Shown: positions 1-8,651 of the stretch, piece by piece
How the letters are laid out: each line of letters begins with the position of its first letter
Numbering within the stretch: position 1 is the first letter of the stretch
DNA from: a virus
DNA: 63,551 bases
IMG/VR virus record: IMGVR_UViG_3300017613_001359
Span: 1 to 63,551 of that record
Strand: one strand, 5' to 3'
Notes under the pieces: model-generated
The model's database searches: none
The model's input: the letters and a program-made list of their open reading frames with translations, nothing else
Told to the model about the DNA's origin: nothing
Translations under genes and position numbers: made by a program

Positions 1-3000
1 ACTTGAACTTAGTGAACTACTACTCGAAGAGCTAGAACTGCTAAGGCTTGAACTCGAAGAACTCGATGACACACTAGAACTTGAACTGCTTGAACTTGAC
101 GAAATACTACTCGAAGAGCTAGAACTGGATGAACTTAAAGAACTCGATGACGAGGAACTGCTAGAACTTAAAGAACTGGAACTGCTACTCGAAGAGCTAG
201 ACAGACTAGAACTAGATGACGAGGAACTCGATGACTCGCTACTTGATGACGAGGAACTGCTAGAACTCAGTGAACTTGAAGAACTTGAACTGGAACTTGA
301 CTCACTTGAACTAGATGACGAGGAACTCGATGAAATACTGCTCGATGAACTGGAACTGCTAGAACTTAAAGAACTTGATGAGCTAGAACTAGAACTTGAC
401 TCACTTGAACTCGAAGAGCTAGAACTGGATGAAATACTGCTCGATGACGAAGAACTACTTGAACTCAGTGAACTTGAAGAACTTGAACTAGATAGACTCG
501 ACGAAGAACTAGACGAACTCGATGAAACACTACTCGAAGAGCTAGAACTGCTTGAGCTTAATGATGATGAACTAGAACTTGACGAACTTGACTCACTCGA
601 ACTGCTACTACTGCTTGAGCTTGACAAGCTTGACGAGGAACTGGATGAACTCGACGAAATACTACTCGAAGAACTAGAACTTGATGAACTTAAAGAACTA
701 GAACTTGATGAAGATGAACTTGACAGGCTCGATGAAGAACTAGATGAACTTGACGAAGTACTGCTCGAAGAGCTAGAACTGCTTAAGCTTGACGAGCTGC
801 TACTCGACGAAGTACTACTCGATGAACTCGAAGAGCTAAGGCTTGAACTCGATGAACTCGATGATAGGCTACTTGACGAGCTAGAACTGCTAAGGCTCGA
901 ACTCGAAGAACTTGATGAAGTACTGCTCGATGAACTCGAAGAGCTAAGGCTCGAACTCGATGAACTCGATGAAGTACTACTCGAAGAGCTAGAACTGCTA
1001 AGGCTTGATGAGCTGCTAGAACTCGAACTTGAAATACTACTCGATGAACTGGAACTGCTAAGGCTCGATGAACTAGAACTTGATGAAATACTGCTTGAAG
1101 AGCTAGAACTCGAAACACTTGAACTCGATGAACTTGACGAAGTACTGCTTGAAGAGCTAGAACTCGAAACACTTGAACTCGATGAACTTGACGAAGTACT
1201 GCTTGACGAGCTAGAACTGCTAAGGCTTGATGAACTAGAACTTGACGAAGTACTGCTTGAAGAACTAGAACTGCTAAGGCTCGATGAACTAGACGAGGAC
1301 GAACTTGACAAGCTAGACGAAGAACTAGAACTGCTAAGGCTCGAACTCGAAGAACTTGATGAAGTACTGCTCGATGAACTCGAAGAGCTAAGGCTCGAAC
1401 TTGAAGAGCTTGACGAAGTACTGCTTGAAGAACTAGAACTGCTAAGGCTTGAACTTGATGAACTGGAACTAGAACTTGTTGAACTAGAACTAGATGAAGA
1501 ACTCAACGATGAACTAGAACTAGATGAACTCAAGCTAGAACTACTGCTCGAAGAACTTAAACTGGAACTAGAACTACTAACACTCGAACTTGATGATGAT
1601 ACCGAAAATATGCTACTACTAGAGCTTGATGATTTACTTGAACTTGATTCAATAGCAATATCTTCAATTACAATATCAGCACAAGAACTTGATGAACTTG
1701 ATACACTAGAACTTGAACTTGACTCAATAGCAATATCTTCAATTACAATATCAGCACAAGAACTAAGTGAACTTAAAGAACTAAATGAACTACTGGAACT
1801 CGATAGACTGGAACTCGATAGACTGGAACTCGAATCACTTGAGCTTGAAATACTTGAGCTTGAAATACTTGAGCTTGAAATACTTGAGCTTGAAATACTT
1901 GAGCTTGAAGATGAAGTATAATCACAAGTCAACTCGTCAACTGACTGAAGCACTACATTATCAAATGTTCCACTAATACTCGCAAAAGCATCAGTCCAAG
2001 CTTCAAGACGGACATACATAATGTTTGTGCCCATCGTATCAGTAACAAGTGTACTAAATGAGTAAGCAGAAACATGATCTTGATATTTTAAAGATACCGA
2101 TGAACCACTTCTTACAATTGCAAGTTTCCCATCTTGCCATGTTCTTGATACCCATGATTCGGTACCCCAAACCCCACCAACTTTAAAATTACCCACAATC
2201 CAATGACTGTTAAAGGTATCTCTTCCAACTTCTATATATGCTGCTTGTGTTGATGAACCTTGTGCTGAATCTCCAATGTATAATCTCAGACCACTTTCAG
2301 CACCAGTAATTAGACTGCCCCAATCAACTTGTACATTAAAGTCTCCACCTAATGTGGATGTTGATACTATACCAGCAGATTCACTATTTCCAAGAGATAT
2401 ATTTAATTTATTACTTTGTATATCCCAATTGTCAGTACCCGCTGAAACCGCAGTCCATCTTGTTGAGTTTGGAGGATCACCGTTTGTTCCTACAAAATCA
2501 TCATTAAAACAACAACAAGGCCAATAAACATCACCTGCTGATGTAACGACAAAATTATCAGTAGTTCCTCTTCCTGTTCCAGTACTTCCTTGTCCATAAA
2601 AAATTTGAACTTGTACTTCACCGCTTGAACCACTAGTAGCTACTGTTCTACCACTTGTATTGCCGTCCCATTCCCATTGAGCGGCTGAAGCACTCCATGC
2701 AAATACTGAAATAGTTCCACTAGTTCTGGCAATTCTTAATTTACCAGCTGTAACATTTTCAGTATAAGTTTGATTTGCGGCTGTTGTTCCTTCTGAATCA
2801 TAACCATTAACACCAGCCGAATTTAAAATTCTACCAATTGCAGCGATTTCCACATCATCAGTTACTCTTCTAACATTTAATTGTGGACAATGATGAACAC
2901 CCGCGGCTGGTTGTGTGAAAGTGGTTATATCAAAATCAAGTTGAATATCAAAATCACCAGAAAGTTGGAAATAACTTTGTAATCTACTTTCCTCGCCACT

Positions 3001-3333
3001 ACTGAAATAATCTAATTTATTATTTTCAATATCAAGTGAATTAGTATCATTTCTCGGCATTCTCCATCTAAAAACATTAGGTGGATCACCATTTGTTCCT
3101 GTAAAATCATCATCGGGGTCTGAAATACAATAATTAGGATAGATACAAGAACTTGTCGAACTACTTGATGAACTACTGCTTGTTGAACTTGAGCTACTTG
3201 ATTCACCATCAACCAACCATTCTAATGTTTCACCAGCAGAAACACATTGGTCATTAGTAGTAAGAATACTACCATCCGGTAATATGGTATACTGATAATT
3301 GCTAGCGCTGGCACCATATTGTTGTAAAGTCAT
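1..3333 (-). CDS. Giant serine-rich fibre/adhesin-like protein, C-terminus cut off by window edge
   Basis: The frame starting at ATG 3333 stays open to base 1, giving 1111 codons with no stop, so the gene is partial. Residues 1-45 are unassigned. Residues 46-62 are a short Ser/Thr linker. Two related beta-sandwich-like modules follow at about 63-260 and 273-465. Each opens with Cys residues and the motif DDF-x-GTNGDPPN (near 75-86 and 278-289) and then an N-K-L strand, which suggests a concanavalin/LamG-type fold. From about residue 473 to the edge the protein is almost pure serine, broken by single T, V, I, L or F. Two copies of a CADIVIEDIAIE block lie inside it (bases about 1645-1683 and 1717-1755). 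Serine is written with mixed AGY and TCN codons. It is last in the leftward fibre/glycan operon. The role as a long stalk or adhesin is inferred; the open frame is directly visible. Confidence 0.85.
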   Translation of the reverse strand, partial: MTLQQYGASASNYQYTILPDGSILTTNDQCVSAGETLEWLVDGESSSSSSTSSSSSSSSTSSCIYPNYCISDPDDDFTGTNGDPPNVFRWRMPRNDTNSLDIENNKLDYFSSGEESRLQSYFQLSGDFDIQLDFDITTFTQPAAGVHHCPQLNVRRVTDDVEIAAIGRILNSAGVNGYDSEGTTAANQTYTENVTAGKLRIARTSGTISVFAWSASAAQWEWDGNTSGRTVATSGSSGEVQVQIFYGQGSTGTGRGTTDNFVVTSAGDVYWPCCCFNDDFVGTNGDPPNSTRWTAVSAGTDNWDIQSNKLNISLGNSESAGIVSTSTLGGDFNVQVDWGSLITGAESGLRLYIGDSAQGSSTQAAYIEVGRDTFNSHWIVGNFKVGGVWGTESWVSRTWQDGKLAIVRSGSSVSLKYQDHVSAYSFSTLVTDTMGTNIMYVRLEAWTDAFASISGTFDNVVLQSVDELTCDYTSSSSSSISSSSISSSSISSSSISSSSDSSSSLSSSSLSSSSSSFSSLSSLSSCADIVIEDIAIESSSSSSVSSSSSSCADIVIEDIAIESSSSKSSSSSSSIFSVSSSSSSVSSSSSSLSSSSSSSSLSSSSSSSSLSSSSSSSSTSSSSSSSSSSLSSSSSSSSTSSSSSSSSLSSSSSSSSTSSSSSSSSLSSSSSSSSLSSSSSSSSSSLSSSSSSSSTSSSSSSSSLSSSSSSSSTSSSSSSSSVSSSSSSSSTSSSSSSSSVSSSSSSSSISSSSSSSSLSSSSSSSSISSSSSSSSSSLSSSSSSSSTSSSSSSSSLSSSSSSSSTSSSSSSSSLSSSSSSSSLSSSSSSSSLSSSSSSSSTSSSSSSSSLSSSSSSSSTSSSSSSSSSSLSSSSSSSSSSLSSSSSSSSSSISSSSSSSSSSLSSSSSSSSSSESSSSSSSSSSLSSSSSSSSSSVSSSSSSSSSSLSSSSSSSSLSSSSSSSSSSISSSSSSSSSSESSSSSSSSSSLSSSSSSSSSSISSSSSSSSSSESSSSSSSSSSLSSSSSSSSSSESSSSSSSSSSLSSSSSSSSSSLSSSSSSSSSSLSSSSSSSSSSISSSSSSSSSSVSSSSSSSSLSSSSSSSSSSLSSS
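1843..1914 (-). repeat. 15-bp tandem repeat encoding S-S-S-S-I
   Basis: About five near-identical copies of GAGCTTGAAATACTT lie head to tail at the start of the polyserine tract and encode repeated SSSSI pentapeptides on the minus strand. They are the most regular part of the roughly 1.9 kb serine-codon repeat. Confidence 0.75.
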
Positions 3334-3339
3334 TTTATT

Positions 3340-5724
3340 TTATACCTTATCTACTGTAGGAATGTGTATTGGTGTTCCGAATGCTGTCCAGACTTCTGGT
3401 GTATCTGTTTTTTTGCCCATTGTTATTTTGCCTATAAATGCATCACATCCATTTGCATTATTGTAATCTTCTGTAAAATACCATGTTAAATCACTTCCTC
3501 CAGTCCAAACTTCTGTTAAATGAACTTCTCCATTGTCTGCAGCATTAATATAACTATGAACTTCATTATTATTTGGATGTGCTGTATCCCAACCAACTCT
3601 CAGGTAATACCATATTCCAGTAGTAGTTGCAATATCTCCAAGTATGGTAAAATCAACTGAATTACATCTGTACGTTATATCAATATTACCAGAAGCATCA
3701 AACACTGCTGATATTCTATCACTGCCATCTCCATCTCTAACATCAAATAAATACTCACCACCTGTTACGGCAGTTTGCAAATTAAACCATATTGCTACAA
3801 AACCTTCGTTGTAGTCAATTATATCTTCACTCGAATCAGTTATAGTTAAAACATTTCCTGTTCCATTTGAATCCCAACCATTTGTACCAATTAAAGAAGC
3901 GGTAGTAGTAAACTGTCCACCAGTGTTTGTTGGATTTTTACTTGTAGCTAAATCAGTTCCTCCTTGTGCTAATGCTGATTGACCATCAAAGTACCATGAC
4001 AAATCAACATGTGGTTCATTTATACTATAAAGTAATCCATATCCATTTCCTATGAAATGACCTCCATAGGGTAAAACTGCTACATCAAATGTTTTAACTT
4101 CATCTATAATAATATCTCCAGGATCGGTGGACAGTGTCGACTGAGCACCAACTCTAAAACTGGTTGGTTCGGAAGAACTTGGAGTGCCTGTATTGGCAAT
4201 TGATCCAAGTATCTGTCCAGCTTCAGCAACGATTGCAAAATCTTTATCTGAATCCCAAGCTACGTGAAAAATATGGGTTTCATTGAGTTCATAAGTGCTA
4301 ACATGAACAACAGTATTAATGGAACTGGTAGTACCTCCCCATGCAATAGATAAAGTAAAATAATCATTTGCACTATCATACCAAAGTCTTATATAATTGG
4401 AAGCGTCTATACGAATCTCAAAAATGGTTTGAGAGGATACTACATCATAAGCGAATTGTGGAAGGACAGAAAATAAAATACTTCCTTTCTTAAAATAAGC
4501 ATTATTATGTACTGTTCCTGCACCAACCGCCATTTCAATATATGCAGCACCAGTTTGAGTGTCTAAATTTCTACCTCTTCCAAAGACTGCAACACTATCT
4601 CCGGTAGTATCTGTATCCCTAGCAGAACCATCCGAAGTGTTACTCCAAGTGGCATCATCATTACCTGTTTCATCGGTCAAAGTTGATGAAGCAGCATTAT
4701 TATTATTTTTCAAAAAACATAGTAAATGATCCACGGGAGCAGGCGCATATCCTGTATTATAAGGCCAATCACGAATAAGTATAGCAGGCGAACATCTTTT
4801 TATATCTCCTTCTACTTTTAAAGCTGGTGTAGTATTTGGTTCATAGAAGTGAGCTCCATCAGTATGAAGAGTTGCCGTTGCTGAAACGCCAGGAGGTTTA
4901 ACCATATTACTTATATAACTACCTGAAGTCGGTGAAAGGTCCAATACTGGATCTTTATATTGATCTGCCAATGCTACACGATCAGCTAAACTATACTTCT
5001 TTGCTGATCCTTCTCTATATATAGTATCAATAATAACCATAATTTTAGCTGAATAAATACCCTGAACTAACTCTGCACCAGTTGGGTTGTCTGCTACTTG
5101 GTATCTATGAACACCCGTGCCTGTTCCCTGAGTAGCAAGAGCTTGTTGATGAAAAACACCACCAGCAGATGGATAACTCTGATCCATATAAATAGATTGA
5201 AAGTTTGCGCTTGGAGAAACAGATACTAGGTAAGTTGATGAATCACGAGCGTTGGTACCTGCTTCTAGTGTTTCACTCCCACCATTTTCATAATAAATGC
5301 TATAACCTGCGGCGGTAGGATGCCACATATACATTGTTGCGTTAAGATCAAGACCAGTTAATTCATTATCACCGCTCATTTCCATTCTATAGTCATAAGT
5401 AAACCGATCTGGATAAACAGTCCAAACTTGTTCAGCCCATAGGTTGTTTACTAATAGGGCTTGTGCAGCGCTTCTTAATGTACCGTATGTTCTAATCTTA
5501 ATTCTGTTTGGGGTATTTTCTAAAACTGTTAAAACCTGATTATTATCACGGGATATTCGATAGTTGGTATCGTCAAGCCATTCATCACCTATATCACAAA
5601 CAACCACATCATCCACATAAACTTGGCAAAGATTTGTACCAGCAACACCTTGAAGAAAGTGAAGATAATAACCATCGCAAAAGACATCTATATATGTGTT
5701 TTCATCATCTAATGTTAAATACAT
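3340..5724 (-). CDS. LamG/concanavalin-like fibre or receptor-binding protein
   Basis: 794 residues. The start has GAGGAAA nine bases upstream. The N-terminal 330 residues are beta-rich with no recognised family. Two LamG-like (concanavalin A-like) modules follow at about 332-553 and 575-790. Each has the usual strand pattern of F-E-I-R, Y-I-R-L-W-Y, H-V-A-W-D and an I-I-I-D-E-V-K strand near its end. The second module repeats this order with Y-L-F-D-V-R and Y-L-R-V-G-W-D. Such modules bind glycans in many surface proteins. It lies between two serine-rich proteins in the same operon, so a tail-fibre or virion-decoration role is likely. No signal peptide or membrane segment is visible. The fold assignment is by pattern only. 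Confidence 0.7.
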   Translation of the reverse strand: MYLTLDDENTYIDVFCDGYYLHFLQGVAGTNLCQVYVDDVVVCDIGDEWLDDTNYRISRDNNQVLTVLENTPNRIKIRTYGTLRSAAQALLVNNLWAEQVWTVYPDRFTYDYRMEMSGDNELTGLDLNATMYMWHPTAAGYSIYYENGGSETLEAGTNARDSSTYLVSVSPSANFQSIYMDQSYPSAGGVFHQQALATQGTGTGVHRYQVADNPTGAELVQGIYSAKIMVIIDTIYREGSAKKYSLADRVALADQYKDPVLDLSPTSGSYISNMVKPPGVSATATLHTDGAHFYEPNTTPALKVEGDIKRCSPAILIRDWPYNTGYAPAPVDHLLCFLKNNNNAASSTLTDETGNDDATWSNTSDGSARDTDTTGDSVAVFGRGRNLDTQTGAAYIEMAVGAGTVHNNAYFKKGSILFSVLPQFAYDVVSSQTIFEIRIDASNYIRLWYDSANDYFTLSIAWGGTTSSINTVVHVSTYELNETHIFHVAWDSDKDFAIVAEAGQILGSIANTGTPSSSEPTSFRVGAQSTLSTDPGDIIIDEVKTFDVAVLPYGGHFIGNGYGLLYSINEPHVDLSWYFDGQSALAQGGTDLATSKNPTNTGGQFTTTASLIGTNGWDSNGTGNVLTITDSSEDIIDYNEGFVAIWFNLQTAVTGGEYLFDVRDGDGSDRISAVFDASGNIDITYRCNSVDFTILGDIATTTGIWYYLRVGWDTAHPNNNEVHSYINAADNGEVHLTEVWTGGSDLTWYFTEDYNNANGCDAFIGKITMGKKTDTPEVWTAFGTPIHIPTVDKV

Positions 5725-5735
5725 TTACTTTCCTC

Positions 5736-6614
5736 TTAAACGTGAGTCAATCTTAATTGAATCCAACCTAAACTAGTAAAGCTTACTCCATCGTATAGAA
5801 CCCAACTAGCCGCAGTTAGTCCTGCCTTTGTTGCAGACGTCTTATAATGAATTATTGGAACCGGCCCCGATCCAGTTTGATACTTATCTATTCTTATTAC
5901 TGCTTCTATAGCCCCTAAACACCAAACCTCTGATATTGTTATTCTAGTGGGACCACAATCACTACCTGAAGTTTCAAGCGTTTCTGCGTCCGTGCCAGGA
6001 GAACCACTAGTTATCCAACCACTGCCTGTAGTCCAATTTAGATCAAAATCTTCATCAAAATCTTCACTAACAGCCGTATGATGACCCCAAACTACAGTTC
6101 CAGAAGCACATGAACTTGAACTGGATGAAGTACTTGAACTAGAACTTATAGAACTGGATGAACTAGAACTAGATTCACTCGAACTAGAACTAGATACACT
6201 TGAACTGGAACTTGAACTGGAACTAGATACACTTGAACTGGAACTTGAACTGGAACTAGATAGACTAGAACTGGAACTAGAGCTGGAACTAGATAGGCTA
6301 GAACTGGATGAACTTAACGAACTAGAACTGGATGAACTCGAACTACTAGTACTTGTTGAACTAGAACTCGATGATCCTGCCTCATCAAATCCTGTTTCTC
6401 TTGCAACCCAACCTGTATCGCCTGTGTTCTCGCTATAACAGTCAAAACCAGTAGTAGTGATACTAGACGCACCGGTCCCTTTTGCGGGGTTGCCAGTACT
6501 GTAAGTAGTAACAAATACAACGGGAGTACTATCAAAAGTATCATTAAACGTTACTGCCTCTTGTACTTTTGATACCTGCTGATCGTGTATACCACTATCA
6601 TATTGTTTGGCCAT
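5736..6614 (-). CDS. H-type-lectin-like domain with serine-rich linker and C-terminal beta domain
   Basis: 292 residues in three parts. Residues 1-78 resemble an H-type lectin module (pattern V-x-F-N-D-T-F-x-x-T-P-V-V-F-V, then T-T-G-F). About 90 residues of nearly uninterrupted serine follow (roughly 80-170). The last 120 residues form a domain with two Cys and many Trp, beginning CASGTVVWG. Its FNDTF motif also occurs twice in the gene at 7250-7750, so these are related modules. The polyserine resembles that of the giant gene at 1-3333. GGAGG lies upstream of the ATG. Likely a fibre or decoration protein; carbohydrate binding is inferred. Confidence 0.7.
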   Translation of the reverse strand: MAKQYDSGIHDQQVSKVQEAVTFNDTFDSTPVVFVTTYSTGNPAKGTGASSITTTGFDCYSENTGDTGWVARETGFDEAGSSSSSSTSTSSSSSSSSSSLSSSSSSLSSSSSSSSSSLSSSSSSSSSSVSSSSSSSSSSVSSSSSSESSSSSSSSISSSSSTSSSSSSCASGTVVWGHHTAVSEDFDEDFDLNWTTGSGWITSGSPGTDAETLETSGSDCGPTRITISEVWCLGAIEAVIRIDKYQTGSGPVPIIHYKTSATKAGLTAASWVLYDGVSFTSLGWIQLRLTHV

Positions 6615-6621
6615 GAGTTAT

Positions 6622-7248
6622 TTATCCTCCCATACAACGATTACAACTACCTGTTCTATTTCCATCTTTATCAAATTCATATCCACAACTAGCTATCTGT
6701 GTAAGCTCTTTTTCAAACGTTGGATAATTTTTACATCTATTAGGTTTTCCCTCTGGATGATAGCTACAACCGTCTTTCCCTAAATTTATACATGGTAGTC
6801 CATCTTCTGGTTTTGTTAAATCAAATCCCCATAGAGGATCATCTGGAATACCAAGATCCACATCACCACTAACTGAACAACCGAAGAATCTAAGACCTTC
6901 TCCATGAACTATATGTAATGTGGCAATTTTTTCAAGAGCTAAATGAAATATAAGTCTGCAACATTGATCGCTCATATTTTTATTGTTTTCTGTGAAATTA
7001 ATTAAGTCCTCATCCGGATAAATTATTGAAAGTAATTCAATCTTCGCTTGTTTCTGTGCTGCTTTTGTCTCCATTCCATCCTTAAAGACTAACTCATTCC
7101 ATCTAAGTTTATAAAGATAGAATACTTCTTCATTATGATAATATACTCTGTTTACCATGAAAGCATGTGAGGATTCTCTACATCCCTTTGGCCAATTTTG
7201 TAATTCATCAGCAGATACTTCTGCTGGCGTTCTTGTATAATCTGTCAT
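6622..7248 (-). CDS. YkgJ-like cysteine-cluster protein (putative Zn/Fe chelating)
   Basis: I place the start at 7248 because GGGAGG lies six bases upstream and the gene then begins just after the stop of its neighbour. The ATG at 7269 would overlap that neighbour. The product is 208 residues. The C-terminal third has the pattern PC-x-N-L-x-x-x-G-C-S-Y-H-P-x-x-x-P-N-RC-K-N-YP, then C and C-x-x-C, like the YkgJ/CxxCxxCC zinc- or iron-chelating family. An earlier CC pair lies mid-protein. Its role among lectin-like genes is unknown: it could be a metal-dependent modifying enzyme or a structural metal site. Confidence 0.6.
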   Translation of the reverse strand: MTDYTRTPAEVSADELQNWPKGCRESSHAFMVNRVYYHNEEVFYLYKLRWNELVFKDGMETKAAQKQAKIELLSIIYPDEDLINFTENNKNMSDQCCRLIFHLALEKIATLHIVHGEGLRFFGCSVSGDVDLGIPDDPLWGFDLTKPEDGLPCINLGKDGCSYHPEGKPNRCKNYPTFEKELTQIASCGYEFDKDGNRTGSCNRCMGG

Positions 7249-7249
7249 A

Positions 7250-7750
7250 TTAAACCTCCCAAAACCCATTAGTATATATTGCCCACCATGCTACATTATC
7301 AACAGTTCCTTTAACTTCTCCAGCAACATCACACCCAGTTGTTGTAATATTTGCCGCTGATGTTTTGCCACCTTTCCATTCATCATCATTCCCGTTATAC
7401 CCTGTCATAACCTCTGGTGTACTACTAAAAGTATCATTAAATGATATAGATTCTAAAACTTTTTGTGTTCCTACGGAATGAATATCACTATCCATCTCAG
7501 GATTTGTCGATGCACTACCCGCATCATATCCAGGTTCTTTAGCAAAGTATCTAATACTTGTGTCTTCTGAAAAAACATCAGCTTGTGTTGTGCTTACAGC
7601 AACATCAGAGTCAACTCCTGACTTTTCTTTGTCTCCAACACCAAAAACTAATAAATCTACTGGCGCATTATCAAAAGTATCATTGAAACTTTCAGTATTT
7701 GATTGTTCTGCCGTTATTGTCCAAACGTCTGCATCTGTTTGTATTGCCAT
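7250..7750 (-). CDS. Two-module H-type-lectin-like fibre protein
   Basis: 166 residues made of two copies of one module, about 1-80 and 88-166. Each copy has F-N-D-T-F-x-x-x-P followed about 25 residues later by a Thr-rich strand and an aromatic strand (Y-F-A-K-E-P, W-W-A-I-Y). The same motif opens the 5736-6614 protein. H-type lectin modules are small six-stranded sugar-binding domains, and the spacing fits. GGAGAG precedes the ATG at 7750. A virion glycan-binding tip is likely, but could equally be a small structural beta protein. Confidence 0.6.
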   Translation of the reverse strand: MAIQTDADVWTITAEQSNTESFNDTFDNAPVDLLVFGVGDKEKSGVDSDVAVSTTQADVFSEDTSIRYFAKEPGYDAGSASTNPEMDSDIHSVGTQKVLESISFNDTFSSTPEVMTGYNGNDDEWKGGKTSAANITTTGCDVAGEVKGTVDNVAWWAIYTNGFWEV

Positions 7751-7765
7751 TTTATTTTTCTCTCC

Positions 7766-8647
7766 TTAAATTTTACGTCTATACTTTCCACGTGGTAAAT
7801 ATGTTTTATCAACATATTCCCATGGTATTTTACTTTTTCCATATTTCATGCCATATGCCCACTCACCATGGATATGTCTAAATCCTATAGTCTTATACCA
7901 AGTTCCATAGCCTGGTTTATGTGACTGAGTATTAAATGGATTTTCTGGAGCTTTGACTAGCTTCAAATCTAAGTCCTTGATTGCTTTAGCAAATCTCGCT
8001 TCCGTATTTCCAAATTCCTCTGCATACTTTTCATAGTTATCAAAAGGAATTAAGTGGTCTTGAAAGTGCTTCATCATTGCTTGAGCCGCTGTTGTCTTAG
8101 CCAGAAAAGCTGTTGTGTTGAAGAGTTCTCTACCTTGAGCAGTTTTCTCCCAACCACAACCTATAATATCACCATCACCAAGCATGTCAATTATCTGTTC
8201 AAAATTTTCTGGTTTCTCTAAAATACAATCACCATTTGTACAATAAACGTACTCAAATCCACCCATCGTGTGCATTCCAAATTTCAAAACCCAGAAGTAT
8301 GGATAGAGTACTCCTCCCCACGTTTGATGATGTGGTATGATGAATGTATCCACTTGATCGAATACTTCTCTTGTTGGCATAAGATTATCATATTTCGATT
8401 CTTTATTTTTTGGGTCCCAGTAGTTATCGTACGCTAAAGTAATCCAGTAACCCAACTTCTTATGCGTTTCAATAGAAGCACTTAAAAATGGTCTCGTACT
8501 TGGATGACCTGTCATTAATATTCCAATGGGCTTAAGTGCTCTCATAGCCCATTCATCATTAGCCATATAATCTTTTAAAATTTGTGCTAAATGATTCTTT
8601 TCATTGCCTGGTTTTAAACTTTTCACATATTCTCTTGTTATTGTCAT
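7766..8647 (-). CDS. Glycosyltransferase-like protein (paralogue of the next gene upstream)
   Basis: The start is set at 8647 because AGGAG sits seven bases upstream. The longer frame to 8698 would overlap the upstream stop at 8652. It encodes 293 residues. A central stretch, YVYCTNGDCILEKPENF, looks like a GT-A type D-x-D/nucleotide-sugar site and aligns with VNSDCVWEKPKNI in the 8652-9692 gene. Both proteins also share an early hydrophobic beta strand and a late R-H/R-N-I-x-G-E-W/L motif (FRHIHGEW versus YRNIGGEL). A sugar-transfer role is inferred from this and from the surrounding glycan genes. The precise family is not recognised. Confidence 0.5.
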   Translation of the reverse strand: MTITREYVKSLKPGNEKNHLAQILKDYMANDEWAMRALKPIGILMTGHPSTRPFLSASIETHKKLGYWITLAYDNYWDPKNKESKYDNLMPTREVFDQVDTFIIPHHQTWGGVLYPYFWVLKFGMHTMGGFEYVYCTNGDCILEKPENFEQIIDMLGDGDIIGCGWEKTAQGRELFNTTAFLAKTTAAQAMMKHFQDHLIPFDNYEKYAEEFGNTEARFAKAIKDLDLKLVKAPENPFNTQSHKPGYGTWYKTIGFRHIHGEWAYGMKYGKSKIPWEYVDKTYLPRGKYRRKI

Positions 8648-8651
8648 CACA

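Noticed and set aside
783-1172. Minus-strand frame of Val-Leu-Arg-His repeats
   Set aside because: A shifted reading of the same serine repeat. The true frame is open through the whole region and joins to a normal N-terminal domain at 3333.
1-1920. CRISPR-like appearance of the short repeats
   Set aside because: There are no constant repeat-spacer units. The pattern is explained by serine codons kept in one frame.
1610-1921. Plus-strand frame of repeating Glu-Leu-Asp
   Set aside because: It is the antisense reading of the polyserine codons (TCA/AGT give TGA/ACT and GAACTTGAA in other frames). It has no ribosome site and lies wholly inside the minus-strand gene.
6619-6626. GATAAATA on the minus strand before 6614 as a late promoter
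   Set aside because: It lies only five bases before the ATG and overlaps the GGAGG ribosome site of that gene, so the match is probably by chance.
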